From the NCBI RefSeq assembly GCF_000972865.1, contig NZ_CP011144.1, forward strand, positions 1,798,001-1,862,000: 64,000 nucleotides of DNA. The letters are read 5' to 3'. The notes below the pieces were generated by a model. That model saw only the letters and a program-made list of their open reading frames with translations, was not told where the DNA came from and ran no database searches. This document shows, piece by piece, positions 25,891 to 34,200 of the stretch. Made by a program: the position numbers and the translations under genes. The DNA comes from Pseudoxanthomonas suwonensis. Its GTDB lineage: Bacteria; Pseudomonadota; Gammaproteobacteria; Xanthomonadales; Xanthomonadaceae. The stretch's first letter is position 1, and each line of letters opens with the position of its first letter.

Positions 25891-25989
25891 GGCGGTGCGG
25901 GTGTGTTGCGGCAGCGGCCAGGGATGGCCGCGTCGGCGAGTCGGCACAGGGATGTGCCGTCGAGACGACCGCAACACACCCGCACTGCC
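25891..25989. repeat. Three-stem structured palindrome with twin GGGA tetraloops
   Basis: Outer arms are GGCGGTGCGGGTGTGTTGCG plus G (25891-25911) and its complement 25969-25989, with one mismatch in 21 bp. Inside are two hairpins: CGGCCA-GGGA-TGGCCG (25915-25930) and CGGCACA-GGGA-TGTGCCG (25942-25959). The result is a cloverleaf-like three-way junction. Function unknown; could be an RNA structure or a mobile palindrome family. Confidence 0.7.
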
Positions 25990-26154
25990 GTGGCTCAGCC
26001 CGAAGCCGGCCACCCCAGGCGCTCTTGCGGTTGTGGTTGCGGTTGCTTACCCCACGGCCCGTTCCCCCGACTGGGCCAAGAACCTTTTTTGCGCCGCCGG
26101 CTTGATTCCCCCGCTCGCGGCCGCCATGGATCAGAATCGACCCATGGAGGCCGC

Positions 26155-26913
26155 ATGTCCCCCGACCTGACCCCCGCCGAGCGCGACCGCCGCCGGCTGA
26201 TGCTGGCCTTCAACCTCAGCCTGGCCTTCGTGGCGCTGCTGCTGGTCATGTTCGTCCTGCAGCCGCGCCTGCCGGTGTCGGCGATGGCAGTCTCGCCGCG
26301 CGACCCGTCCTCGCTGCTGGGCCTGCTGACCGCGCCGCTGCTGCACGGTTCGGTGGCGCACCTGGCCGCCAACGCCACCGCGCTGCTGATCCTGGGCTCG
26401 CTGGCCGGCAGCGTGTATCCGCGCGCCACCGTGCGGGCGCTGCCGCTGATGTGGCTGGGCTCGGGCCTGGGCGCGTGGCTGCTGGGCGAGGAAGGCACCC
26501 GCCATCTCGGCGCCAGCGGCGTGACCCACGGCCTGATGTTCCTGGTGACCACGCTGGGCCTGCTGCGCCGCGACCGCGCTTCGATCGCCACCGGCATGAT
26601 CGCGCTGTTCTTCTACGGCGGCTCGGTGCTGACCGTGCTGCCGCATGGCGACGGCATCTCCTGGCAGTCGCACCTGGGTGGCGCGCTCGGCGGCGTGCTG
26701 GCCGGCATCCTGTTCCGGCGGCTGGATCCGATGGCGCCGCGCAAGCGCTACAGCTGGGAGATCGAGGAAGAGCGGGAACGCGACGCCGAACGCAACGAAC
26801 TGGAGCCGCCGCCGCCGGCCGACGTGCCGGTGCTGTGGGAACGTCCCGGCGACTGGGTGCGTGGCAAGGTGCTGCGCTTCCCGCCACGGCCACCGCGGAC
26901 GCCACCGGACTGA
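26155..26913 (+). CDS. Rhomboid-family intramembrane serine protease
   Basis: A 252-residue polytopic protein with about six membrane helices. The serine dyad motif is HLGASGVTHGLMF (GxSG, about residues 119-131). The partner His is in SWQSHLGGALGGVLAG (about 176-191), and LLHGSVAHLAANATALLI is the conserved TM2 block. A charged C-terminal tail (about 200-252) follows. Rhomboids cleave transmembrane segments of substrate proteins in the inner membrane. ATG 26155 is preceded by GGAGG. Confidence 0.88.
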   Translation: MSPDLTPAERDRRRLMLAFNLSLAFVALLLVMFVLQPRLPVSAMAVSPRDPSSLLGLLTAPLLHGSVAHLAANATALLILGSLAGSVYPRATVRALPLMWLGSGLGAWLLGEEGTRHLGASGVTHGLMFLVTTLGLLRRDRASIATGMIALFFYGGSVLTVLPHGDGISWQSHLGGALGGVLAGILFRRLDPMAPRKRYSWEIEEERERDAERNELEPPPPADVPVLWERPGDWVRGKVLRFPPRPPRTPPD

Positions 26914-27122
26914 GGACGCGGCGCGCGTTCGCGCGGGCACGACAGCAGACAGATATTGACCTGGCCGGCAGTCCGCACCGCCATGCCGCGACTTGCCCCT
27001 GGCGCGGATGGACGGCGTCGAAGGACATCGCCCGCGCCATGCACGTGCGCGCGCCACCGTTGCGGCTTCCACCGGCACCGCGGCGCTTATAGTGGCGGCC
27101 TCGCAAACCACGGGGACACGGC

Positions 27123-28292
27123 ATGGCACCGACGCACCGCTCCTTCGCTGCGCGCCTGCGGCACCTCCTGTTCATCCTGGCCGCGCTGCTTCCGGCGACG
27201 GTCCCGGCCACGGCAGCGGACGGCGAGCGGCTGAAAGTGATCGGCTACGTGATGGACGGCCCGACCCTGCCGCCGATCAGCGCGCACAAGCTCGATGCGA
27301 TCAACTTCGCCTTCGCCCTGGTCGATCCGCAGGGCGAGGTCTACCTGCCGGGCGCCACCGCGGCCGCTTCGCTCGCCGGCCTGACCGCACTGCGCCGCGA
27401 GAACCCGGGCCTCAAGGTGCTGGTCTCGATCGGCGGCTGGGGCGCCGACCACTTCTCCGAGGCGGCGCTGACGCCCGAAGCGCGCGCGCGCTTCGCCGAC
27501 AGCGCGGTGCGGCTGTTGCGCGAGCACGGCCTGGACGGCATCGACATCGACTGGGAATACCCGACCCTGCCCGGGCCCGGCATCAGCCACCGCCCCGAGG
27601 ACCGGGAGAACTTCAGCCTGATGCTGGACGACGTGCGCGCGCGGCTGGATGCGCTGGGCCGCGAGCATGGCCGCCACTACCTGCTGACGATCGCCGCCGC
27701 CGACGGCGAGGCGGCGCGCGGGCTGGAGCTGGCACGGATCGCGGGCGTGCTCGACTGGATCAACCTGATGACCTACGACTTCTACGGCAGCCTCGGCCCG
27801 ACCACCGGCCACCACGCCGCGCTGGACCGCTCGCTGCTGGCGCCGGCCGACGGCCGCACCACGGTGCAGGCGGTGGACGAGTTCCTCGCCGCCGGCGTAC
27901 CGCCGGGCAAGCTCAACGTCGGCGTGGCGTTCTACGGGCGCGAGTTCGCCGAGGTCGAGCCGGCGCACCGGGGCGTGCACCAGCCGTACGGCCGCTACGT
28001 CGATGCGCTGCCCTGGCGCGAACTGCGCGGCCTGGACGGGCGCGACGGCTACGTCCGCCACTGGGACGCCGAAGCGCAGGCGCCCTACCTGTGGAACGCG
28101 GACAGCCGCCGGTTCGTCACCTACGACGACCCGCAGTCGCTGGCGGCCAAGGCCGCGTTCGTGCGCGAGCGCGGGCTCGGCGGGATGATGTACTGGGAGC
28201 ACCGGCACGACGCCGGCGACGAACTGCTGGACGCGCTGCGCACCGGACTGGACGCCGCGCCCGCCACGCCCACCCGGGAGGCTTCGCGATGA
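27123..28292 (+). CDS. Secreted GH18 chitinase-like glycoside hydrolase
   Basis: A 389-residue protein with a signal peptide (about 1-32, ending PATAADG). The GH18 active site is LDGIDIDWEYPTLPG (about 138-152), giving the D-x-D-x-D-x-E motif with catalytic Glu. KVLVSIGGWGADHFSEA is the second beta-strand block, and INLMTYDFYGSLG and MMYWEHRHD close the barrel. It probably hydrolyses chitin or related GlcNAc polymers outside the cell, typical of predatory or lytic Xanthomonadaceae. Its stop overlaps the next gene's ATG. Confidence 0.92.
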   Translation: MAPTHRSFAARLRHLLFILAALLPATVPATAADGERLKVIGYVMDGPTLPPISAHKLDAINFAFALVDPQGEVYLPGATAAASLAGLTALRRENPGLKVLVSIGGWGADHFSEAALTPEARARFADSAVRLLREHGLDGIDIDWEYPTLPGPGISHRPEDRENFSLMLDDVRARLDALGREHGRHYLLTIAAADGEAARGLELARIAGVLDWINLMTYDFYGSLGPTTGHHAALDRSLLAPADGRTTVQAVDEFLAAGVPPGKLNVGVAFYGREFAEVEPAHRGVHQPYGRYVDALPWRELRGLDGRDGYVRHWDAEAQAPYLWNADSRRFVTYDDPQSLAAKAAFVRERGLGGMMYWEHRHDAGDELLDALRTGLDAAPATPTREASR

Positions 28293-29173
28293 CCGGCCAC
28301 CTTCCATCGTCGACCGGCACGTGGCGGATGCCGTTGCGCCTGCTGGCGCCGGCCGGCGTGCTGCTGCTGGTCGCCTGCACCAGCGCTCCGCCACCGGCCG
28401 CAACGGCGGTCGCGGCGCCGGAACAGCCGGTGCCGGAAATCCGCCCGGGCAGGCTCGCCGGCTACCTGGCCGCGGCCGCGATTCCCGACAGCCTGGTGCT
28501 GGTGCCCGCCCCGCCGGCCGCCGGCAGCGCCACCCTGGCGCAGGACCATGCGGTGATGCGCGCCGCCCTGGCACTGCGCGGCACGCCGCGGTTCGAGCAG
28601 GCCATCCGCGATGCGGACCTGGACTTCCCGTTCGCCGCCGGCAGCTTCGCCTGCGCGCTCGGCGTGGGCATCGATGCACAGCGCACGCCGGCCACCTACC
28701 GGCTGCTGCGGCGCACGCTGGCCGATGCGGCCGTCTCCACCCGCACGGCCAAGGAGCAGTACCAGCGCCCGCGTCCCTTCGTCGAGAACGGCGAACCGAC
28801 CTGCACGCCGGAGGACGAGCAGGCGCTGCGCGGCAACGGCTCCTATCCCTCCGGGCACACCGCGATCGGCTGGGCCTGGGCGCTGGTGCTGGCACAGGCG
28901 GTGCCGGAGCGCACCGATGCGCTGCTGGCGCGCGGCCGCAGCTTCGGCGACAGCCGGCTGGTGTGCAACGTGCACTGGCAGAGCGACGTGCTGCAGGGCC
29001 GGTTCATGGGCTCGGGCACGGTGGCGCGGCTGCAGTCCGATCCGGCGTTCCGCGCCGACGTGGCCGCGGCGACCGTCGAACTGGCCGCCGCGCGCGAACA
29101 GGGGCTGGCGCCGGACCGCGATTGCGCCGCGGAAGCGGTGGCGCTGGCGGAGCCGTTGCCGGGTGCGCTCTGA
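28289..29173 (+). CDS. Class A non-specific acid phosphatase (PAP2 superfamily), lipoprotein-like
   Basis: A 294-residue PAP2-fold enzyme. The three phosphatase motifs are KEQYQRPRP (K-x6-RP, about 154-162), GSYPSGHTAIGWAW (about 184-197, signature of class A bacterial acid phosphatases) and SRLVCNVHWQSDV. An export signal of the form LLLVACTSAPP suggests lipidation at Cys32, so it may be membrane-anchored in the periplasm. It releases phosphate from organic monoesters. ATG 28289 overlaps the chitinase stop (ATGA), so translation is coupled. Confidence 0.9.
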   Translation: MTGHLPSSTGTWRMPLRLLAPAGVLLLVACTSAPPPAATAVAAPEQPVPEIRPGRLAGYLAAAAIPDSLVLVPAPPAAGSATLAQDHAVMRAALALRGTPRFEQAIRDADLDFPFAAGSFACALGVGIDAQRTPATYRLLRRTLADAAVSTRTAKEQYQRPRPFVENGEPTCTPEDEQALRGNGSYPSGHTAIGWAWALVLAQAVPERTDALLARGRSFGDSRLVCNVHWQSDVLQGRFMGSGTVARLQSDPAFRADVAAATVELAAAREQGLAPDRDCAAEAVALAEPLPGAL

Positions 29174-29195
29174 ATCGTGGCCGAAAAGCCACGAT
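29174..29195 (+). terminator. Hairpin immediately after the phosphatase stop codon
   Basis: Perfect 8-bp stem ATCGTGGC-CGAAAA-GCCACGAT starting at the base after TGA. No T-tract follows, so terminator activity is uncertain. Confidence 0.5.
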
Positions 29196-29200
29196 GCAGT

Positions 29201-29300
29201 ACCTGCAGGGGCACAGCTTGTTGACGGCACGGGCATCGGAATCACGGGGGCGACGCCTGTGCCGGCGGCGTCGGGTCGCCGGCTGAACCCGGCTCCTACA
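29201..29300. repeat. Palindromic intergenic repeat, first of four in tandem
   Basis: Degenerate left arm (CCTGCAGGGGCACAGCTTG) and intact right arm GGCTGAACCCGGCTCCTACA. The 29174-29703 gap contains only this cluster plus the preceding hairpin. Confidence 0.75.
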
Positions 29301-29323
29301 ACAGCTACGACGCGGCCGCTCTT

Positions 29324-29422
29324 CTGTAGGAGCTGACTTCAGTCGGCGACACGGGCGTCGGAATCACAGGAGCGTCGCCTGGGCCGACGGCGTCGGGTCG
29401 CCGGCTGAAGCCAGCTCCTACA
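29324..29422. repeat. Palindromic intergenic repeat, second of four in tandem
   Basis: TGTAGGAGCTGACTTCAGTC left, GCTGAAGCCAGCTCCTACA right, spaced about 122 bp from the next copy. Shared spacer carries ACGACGCGGCCGCTCTTC-like sequence. Confidence 0.9.
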
Positions 29423-29445
29423 CAGCTACGACGCAGCCGCTTTTC

Positions 29446-29543
29446 TGTAGGAGCTGACTTCAGTCGGCGACACGGGCGCTGGAATCATGAGGGCGTCGCC
29501 TGGGCCAACGGCGTCGCGTCGCCGGCTGAACCCGGCTCCTACA
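29446..29543. repeat. Palindromic intergenic repeat, third of four in tandem
   Basis: TGTAGGAGCTGACTTCAGTC left, GGCTGAACCCGGCTCCTACA right; same orientation as neighbours, centre ATGAGGGCGTCGCCTGGGCC. Confidence 0.9.
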
Positions 29544-29568
29544 ACAGCAGCGGCGCGGCCGCTCTCCC

Positions 29569-29640
29569 GTAGGAGCTGACTTCAGTCGGCGACACGGGCG
29601 TCGGAACCACGAGGGAAGTCGCCTGGGCCGACGCCCATGC
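29569..29640. repeat. Palindromic intergenic repeat, fourth of four (right end lost)
   Basis: Left arm CGTAGGAGCTGACTTCAGTC and the central GGGAAGTCGCCTGGGCCGAC are present, but the right arm is missing, so the element is truncated next to the 110-residue gene. Confidence 0.7.
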
Positions 29641-29703
29641 CGCCAGCAGTCCGCCCTTTGCTGCAACCAGCAAAGCCAGCGACGGCAATGCCATAGCCAG
29701 GGA

Positions 29704-30036
29704 TCACCCGCCGGATGGGGCCGGCACCCGGCAGTGGCGCTCGAACGCCTCGGTGCTGTTCTCGAATCCCTGCGCCTGCGCCAGTTCCCAGGGCCGCTCG
29801 CATTGGCCCGTTCGTTCGCACCAGCGATAGCCGGCCGACGGGATGCAGCCGTGTTCATCGCGGTCGCCGCCAACCAGGGGCGCCGGGGCGGTGATCGGTG
29901 CCGGCGGCTCGGCTGCCGGCGGTTCCTGCGGCACGGCACAGCCACCCGCGACCGAAAGCATGCAGGCCGCCATCCAGGCGATCGCTTTTCCGCTTCGCCG
30001 TTTCCCGGCGCTGATGATCCCGGCATCGCCGTCCAT
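29704..30036 (-). CDS. Small exported Cys-rich protein (hypothetical)
   Basis: A 110-residue protein with an export signal (about 17-33, AWMAACMLSVAGGCAVP); Cys33 could be a lipobox. The C-terminal block DEHGCIPSAGYRWCERTGQC continuing ERPWEL is a small conserved module seen in many proteobacterial secreted hypotheticals, with four cysteines likely forming disulfides. Function unknown. It lies 29 bp downstream of another small exported protein gene on the same strand, and could be the last gene of the surface operon. ATG 30036 is chosen, start not certain. Confidence 0.6.
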   Translation of the reverse strand: MDGDAGIISAGKRRSGKAIAWMAACMLSVAGGCAVPQEPPAAEPPAPITAPAPLVGGDRDEHGCIPSAGYRWCERTGQCERPWELAQAQGFENSTEAFERHCRVPAPSGG

Positions 30037-30065
30037 CGCGGACCTCCTTGGTCAGTCCGATCCGC

Positions 30066-30380
30066 TCAGCCCTTCGGATCGCGGATGTTGATCGCCCCAT
30101 AACGCTCGCGCGCGCCGCGGGCGATGCGGCATTCCACCTTCACGTCGCGCCCTTCCACCCGCAGCCGCCCGTCCACGTACAGGGTGCTGCCGCGGTCGTG
30201 GTAGGACGCGCTCCACTGGTAGATCTTTTCGCCGCGGCCGACGTAGCGCGCCTCGGTCTCCTGCCGGCACCAGGGCACCAGCTCGCTGGCCTGGTGGATC
30301 TCGCGTTCGTACGGGTGGTAGCCGGCAGGGGCGGACGCCTGGGCGGCGGCCAGCAGCACGGCCAAAGTGGCAGGAATCAT
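30066..30380 (-). CDS. Small secreted protein (hypothetical)
   Basis: A 104-residue protein with a signal peptide (about 1-17, LAVLLAAAQASA). The mature part contains YHPYEREIHQASELVPWCRQ, then two Cys in all (PWC and VEC) that may form one disulfide. No family was recognised. It is 49 bp downstream of the DUF11 gene and 29 bp upstream of the Cys-rich gene, all on the minus strand. Codon use is like its neighbours. Confidence 0.65.
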   Translation of the reverse strand: MIPATLAVLLAAAQASAPAGYHPYEREIHQASELVPWCRQETEARYVGRGEKIYQWSASYHDRGSTLYVDGRLRVEGRDVKVECRIARGARERYGAINIRDPKG

Positions 30381-30429
30381 CGTCTCCTCCTTCGATGCCA
30401 GCCCGGATCATATCCGGCGTGCGGGCGCC

Positions 30430-31245
30430 TCACTGGCCGGACGCGGTGACCGTGCACTGCAGGGTCACCACCACCTGCCCGCCTGCGGGCAGGTCAGGAA
30501 TGGTAACGCCTGCGCCGACGAGGTCGTTGACCGGCACGGTGGCACCGCCACCCGGGCAACTGGCGCCACCGCTCGCCGAACAGGCAGCCGTGGGACTGGG
30601 GGCCGTGCAGTCCAGGCCCGCGCCCGGCGTGTCGCTCAGTTGCACGCCGGTCACGTTCCCGGGGCCGGCGTTGTTCACGGTCAGGGTGTAGCTGACCACC
30701 CCGCCGGTGCGCACGGTGCCGGGAGTGGCGGATTTGGCCACCGATACGTCGGCGATGAGCAGGTTGGTGAAGGTGCAGACGATGGCAGCGTCCGGCAGCA
30801 GGTTGGCCGGCGCGATGACCAGCGTGTTGCCGGCCAGGGTGCCGAACGAGGCGGGATTGCCGGTGACGGCGGCATTGGTGTCGCTGCAGCTGGCGCCATC
30901 GAGTTCGAACACGGGATTGGCCGCCTCGGTGATCGACACCGGCAGCGCCGGGATGGCCACCGTCGAAACCTGGGTCGAGAGCGTCGGCGTGCCCGCGGTG
31001 GTGGTGACGATGCTGTCCGCCGCGTCCGACAGGTTGGTCATCGTGTACGCGAAGGTGCCGGTCCCGCCCTGGCTGACCTTCGCCAGCTGCACGGTCTGCG
31101 CGCCGGCAACCGGAATGGCACCCAGGGCCAGCGCACACAGGACCGCCACGCCCGGCGGCCACCTGCCGGACACGCGCAAGGGATGCCTGCCGGTCGGGCC
31201 AGGGCCGGAAGACGGAGAAAGCGCGGGAGAAGCCTGCGTCGCCAT
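30430..31245 (-). CDS. Secreted DUF11-domain protein, third gene of the surface operon
   Basis: A 271-residue protein with an unusually long n-region (about 30 residues) before the signal h-region VAVLCALALGAIPVAGAQ. Residues about 50-140 form a beta-rich domain (QLAKVSQGGTGTFAYTMTNL). A DUF11-type domain (about 143-271) starts VSVAKSATPGTVRTGGVVSY and contains NNAGPGNVTGVQLSDTPGAG. These repeat folds are the same class as those in the giant protein upstream, so it may cap, decorate or nucleate that fibre (inference). Its ATG directly follows the barrel gene's stop, with no gap. Confidence 0.8.
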   Translation of the reverse strand: MATQASPALSPSSGPGPTGRHPLRVSGRWPPGVAVLCALALGAIPVAGAQTVQLAKVSQGGTGTFAYTMTNLSDAADSIVTTTAGTPTLSTQVSTVAIPALPVSITEAANPVFELDGASCSDTNAAVTGNPASFGTLAGNTLVIAPANLLPDAAIVCTFTNLLIADVSVAKSATPGTVRTGGVVSYTLTVNNAGPGNVTGVQLSDTPGAGLDCTAPSPTAACSASGGASCPGGGATVPVNDLVGAGVTIPDLPAGGQVVVTLQCTVTASGQ

Positions 31246-34200
31246 TCAGTACACCCCCACGAGGTTGAGGAACCAGCCCTTGTGGTCGTAGTCGAAATCG
31301 GTCAGGTCGTCGCTGAACTCGGTGAAGTTGTAGCCGGCGCCGATGCGGAAATTCTTGCCGATGTCGCGGTCCAGCCCCACCAGCCAGCCCTGCCGGGTGC
31401 CGCCCGACTGCACGTCCAGCCAACGGTACTCGGCCAGCGCGTGCCAGGCATAGACCACCTCGTAGCGCAGCTGCAGCGCGGCGAAATCGGTGGCCGAGTC
31501 GAACCACGCGCCGCTGCCGCGTCCGTAGCGCGCCTCGCCCTCGCGCCGGGCGAGCTTGCCGGCGACCTCCCAGTTCTGGTCGTGGCGGTACACGCCCTCG
31601 AACGACAGCACCTGGGTCTTCTGGTCGTAGTCGTTACCGCCCACCTGGCCGGGACTGGCCAGGTCGTACAGGTAGGTGTAGCGGCCGAACAGCTCCCAGC
31701 GCACGCTGTCCCAGGGCCGCCAGGCGAAGCCAGTGTTGCCCTCGATGAAGCGCGCGTCGGCGAGCGGGTCGCGGTTGTCGTCGGTGTCGGCGTAGTTCAG
31801 CCGCGCGGCGATGCGCAGGCTCTCGCTGAGCTTGTGCACCAGACGGTGGGTGCTGACCCACTGGTCGCGGTCCTCGGCGCCGCGGTCGCGGCGGTACTCC
31901 AGCTTGCTCTGCCAGTCGGTGTCGGCCGAGGTGCGGCCGCCGTTGAGGCTGACCGCGCTGCGGTCGATGTTGCCGCCGCCGGCGTTGGTCAGTTCGCCGT
32001 CCTGCAGGGTGAAACCCAGGTTCCAACCGACGCCGGGATAGAAATCCATGCCGAAGGTATTGGCCAGGCCCTCGGAGCCGTCGGGATCCTTGAGGTACTG
32101 GCTCTCGTTGAACAGGTTGGCCTGCCGCGACAGGCGCCAGCGCTGGCCCACCGTCCAGCCGTTCTGCCGGTTCGGATTGAACAGCGAGTCGTAGCGCCGG
32201 GTGTCGGTGGACCAGGTGTAGCTGCCGTAGATCGAATGGTCCGGCTGCAGGCGGTATTCGGCGGTGAGGCTGGCCGCGTTGCCGCGGTCGCCGCTGCTGA
32301 CCTCGCCGCCCACCGACGACAGGTTGCCGAACAGGTAGCGGCCGCCGACAGCGAGGGCGTTGTTGTCTTCGTAGCGACCGTCGTCGTCGTCCAACGTGAC
32401 CTGCGCCAGTCCGTACAGTTCCAGGCTGCTGCCGAAGCGGTGGCTGTACTTCACCGCGCCCAGCAATCCGGTGGCGTCCACGCCGGCGCGGTCCTCCTGG
32501 ACCCGGCGCAGTTCGGTGCTGAAGGTGCCGTCGTCGCTGACCCGCCATTCCAGCAGGCCCTGCACCTGCACCAGCGAGTCGGCGCCGCGCTCGGCCTCGC
32601 TGTAGCGCGAATACAGCTTGAGGTTCGGCGTGATCCAGCCCAGCACCTCGGCGCCGTACTCGGTCACCTCCTCGCCCGGATCGAAGCGGCTGATCGAGAA
32701 CCCGCCATCGACCCGGCGCCACCACGCCGCCGTGCTCCAGTCCTCCTCGGTCCAGCCCAGTTCCTTGAAGTTGGCCCGCGCTTCCAGCGCCCGCGCCTCG
32801 CCCTCGCGCGGGCCCAGCGGGTTGGTCTGGACGAAGCTCAGGCCGCCGTTGTCGGAGAAGAACACCGGCGCGCTGTAGGACTCGGTCCTGGCGTACTCGG
32901 CCTTGAGGTAGGTGCCCTTGCCCACCTGCAGGGTCAGGTCGCCGCCGGCCAGGGTGTAGTCCTGGCCCGCGCGGTTCTCGTCCACGTAGGTGACGCCGAG
33001 GCCGACGTGGTCGCCGAACCAGTGCTTGCCGCGCACGCCGGCGGTGATGTCGTCGGCGTCGAAGCCGGTCGGGATCCATTCGTAGTCCACCAGCAGGCGC
33101 TGCTCGAAGCCGTCCAGCGGGGTGTCGCGGGTCAGGGTCGGCACGTTGTCGCGGGTGATCTGCGCCAGCGGCCGGCTCAGGATCACCCGCCCCTGCATCT
33201 CGTCGATCTCGTAGTCGGCGCCGCGCACCAGCACGACGCGGTTCTCCACCCGGCCGGTGGTGGTGTCGCGGATCTCGAGCGTGACCGCCTCCGAGCCGGG
33301 CAGGATGTCGGTGTGGCGCAGGTAGTACAGGCTGCCGCCGGTGCCGATGAACTGGCTGTGCCCGGGCGCGGTCTGCGCCTGCGAGCCGAACGCGCGCAGT
33401 ACCGTGGCCGGGTCGCCCCAGGCGTTGGCGCGCAGCGAACGCCAGGACAGCGCGCCGCCGTACAGCGAACGCACGTACTGGCCGTATTCGGTGCCGGTGA
33501 AGCCGGTGGCGTAGTTGCCCCACAGCGCCTGGTTCTTGTCCCAGTCCACCCGCAGGTAGAAGCGGCCCATCGTGTCCACGTCGCGCCAGGTCGTGGAGTC
33601 GTCGCCGTACACCGGGTAGTACAGGTCCGGGTCCAGGCGCCGGAAGATGTCCTGCGGATCGGCGTTGCCGAAGCCGTCGAACAGGCGCTCCAGGTCACGC
33701 TCGGTGGTGTCGGCCTGGGCGGTGACCAGGTAGCGGCCCTTGTACTTGGCCTTGCCGTAGAACGCCAGGCGGCCGTCGCTGATCACGTCGTCGGCGTAGC
33801 GCGGGTCGACCGAGGCGCGGTCGACCGAACTGCTGACCTTGTTCTGGGCGATGGTCACGTCGGCCAGGCCGATGCCGAAGAAGTACTCGCCGCTGACGTC
33901 CACCGACAGGGTGTGCGCGTAGTCGCCCTGCGCGCCGGTCAGCGCCACCTCGAAGTCGTGCTGGCCGACCGGCATCAGGTACTCGGCGACGAACTTGCGG
34001 TCCAGGTCGACCGGATAGCTGTGGCCGTCGATGGTCAGGCTGGCCCGGTCGGGCAGGTTGCGGCCGTGGATGCGCACCCGCGAGCCGTTGAGCGCGATGT
34101 TCTGCTGGCGCAGGCCGTTGCCGGCGAAGACGTTGTCGAGCAGGCGCTGCGATTCGGCCTGCTCGCCGCTCAGCGCGGTGCCCAGCGAGCGCTCGGTCGC

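Larger units (their letters stand above)
25452..26154. other. Gene-poor 0.7-kb intergenic region with repeats and a structured element
   Basis: Between the terminator and the rhomboid gene I find no credible gene. It holds two short related segments (GCGTCTACTTTGG and GCGTTGACTTTGG), two palindromic repeats (25584 and 25713), a three-stem palindrome (25891-25989) and a GCGGTTGTGGTTGCGGTTGC direct-repeat patch before the rhomboid promoter. Confidence 0.6.
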
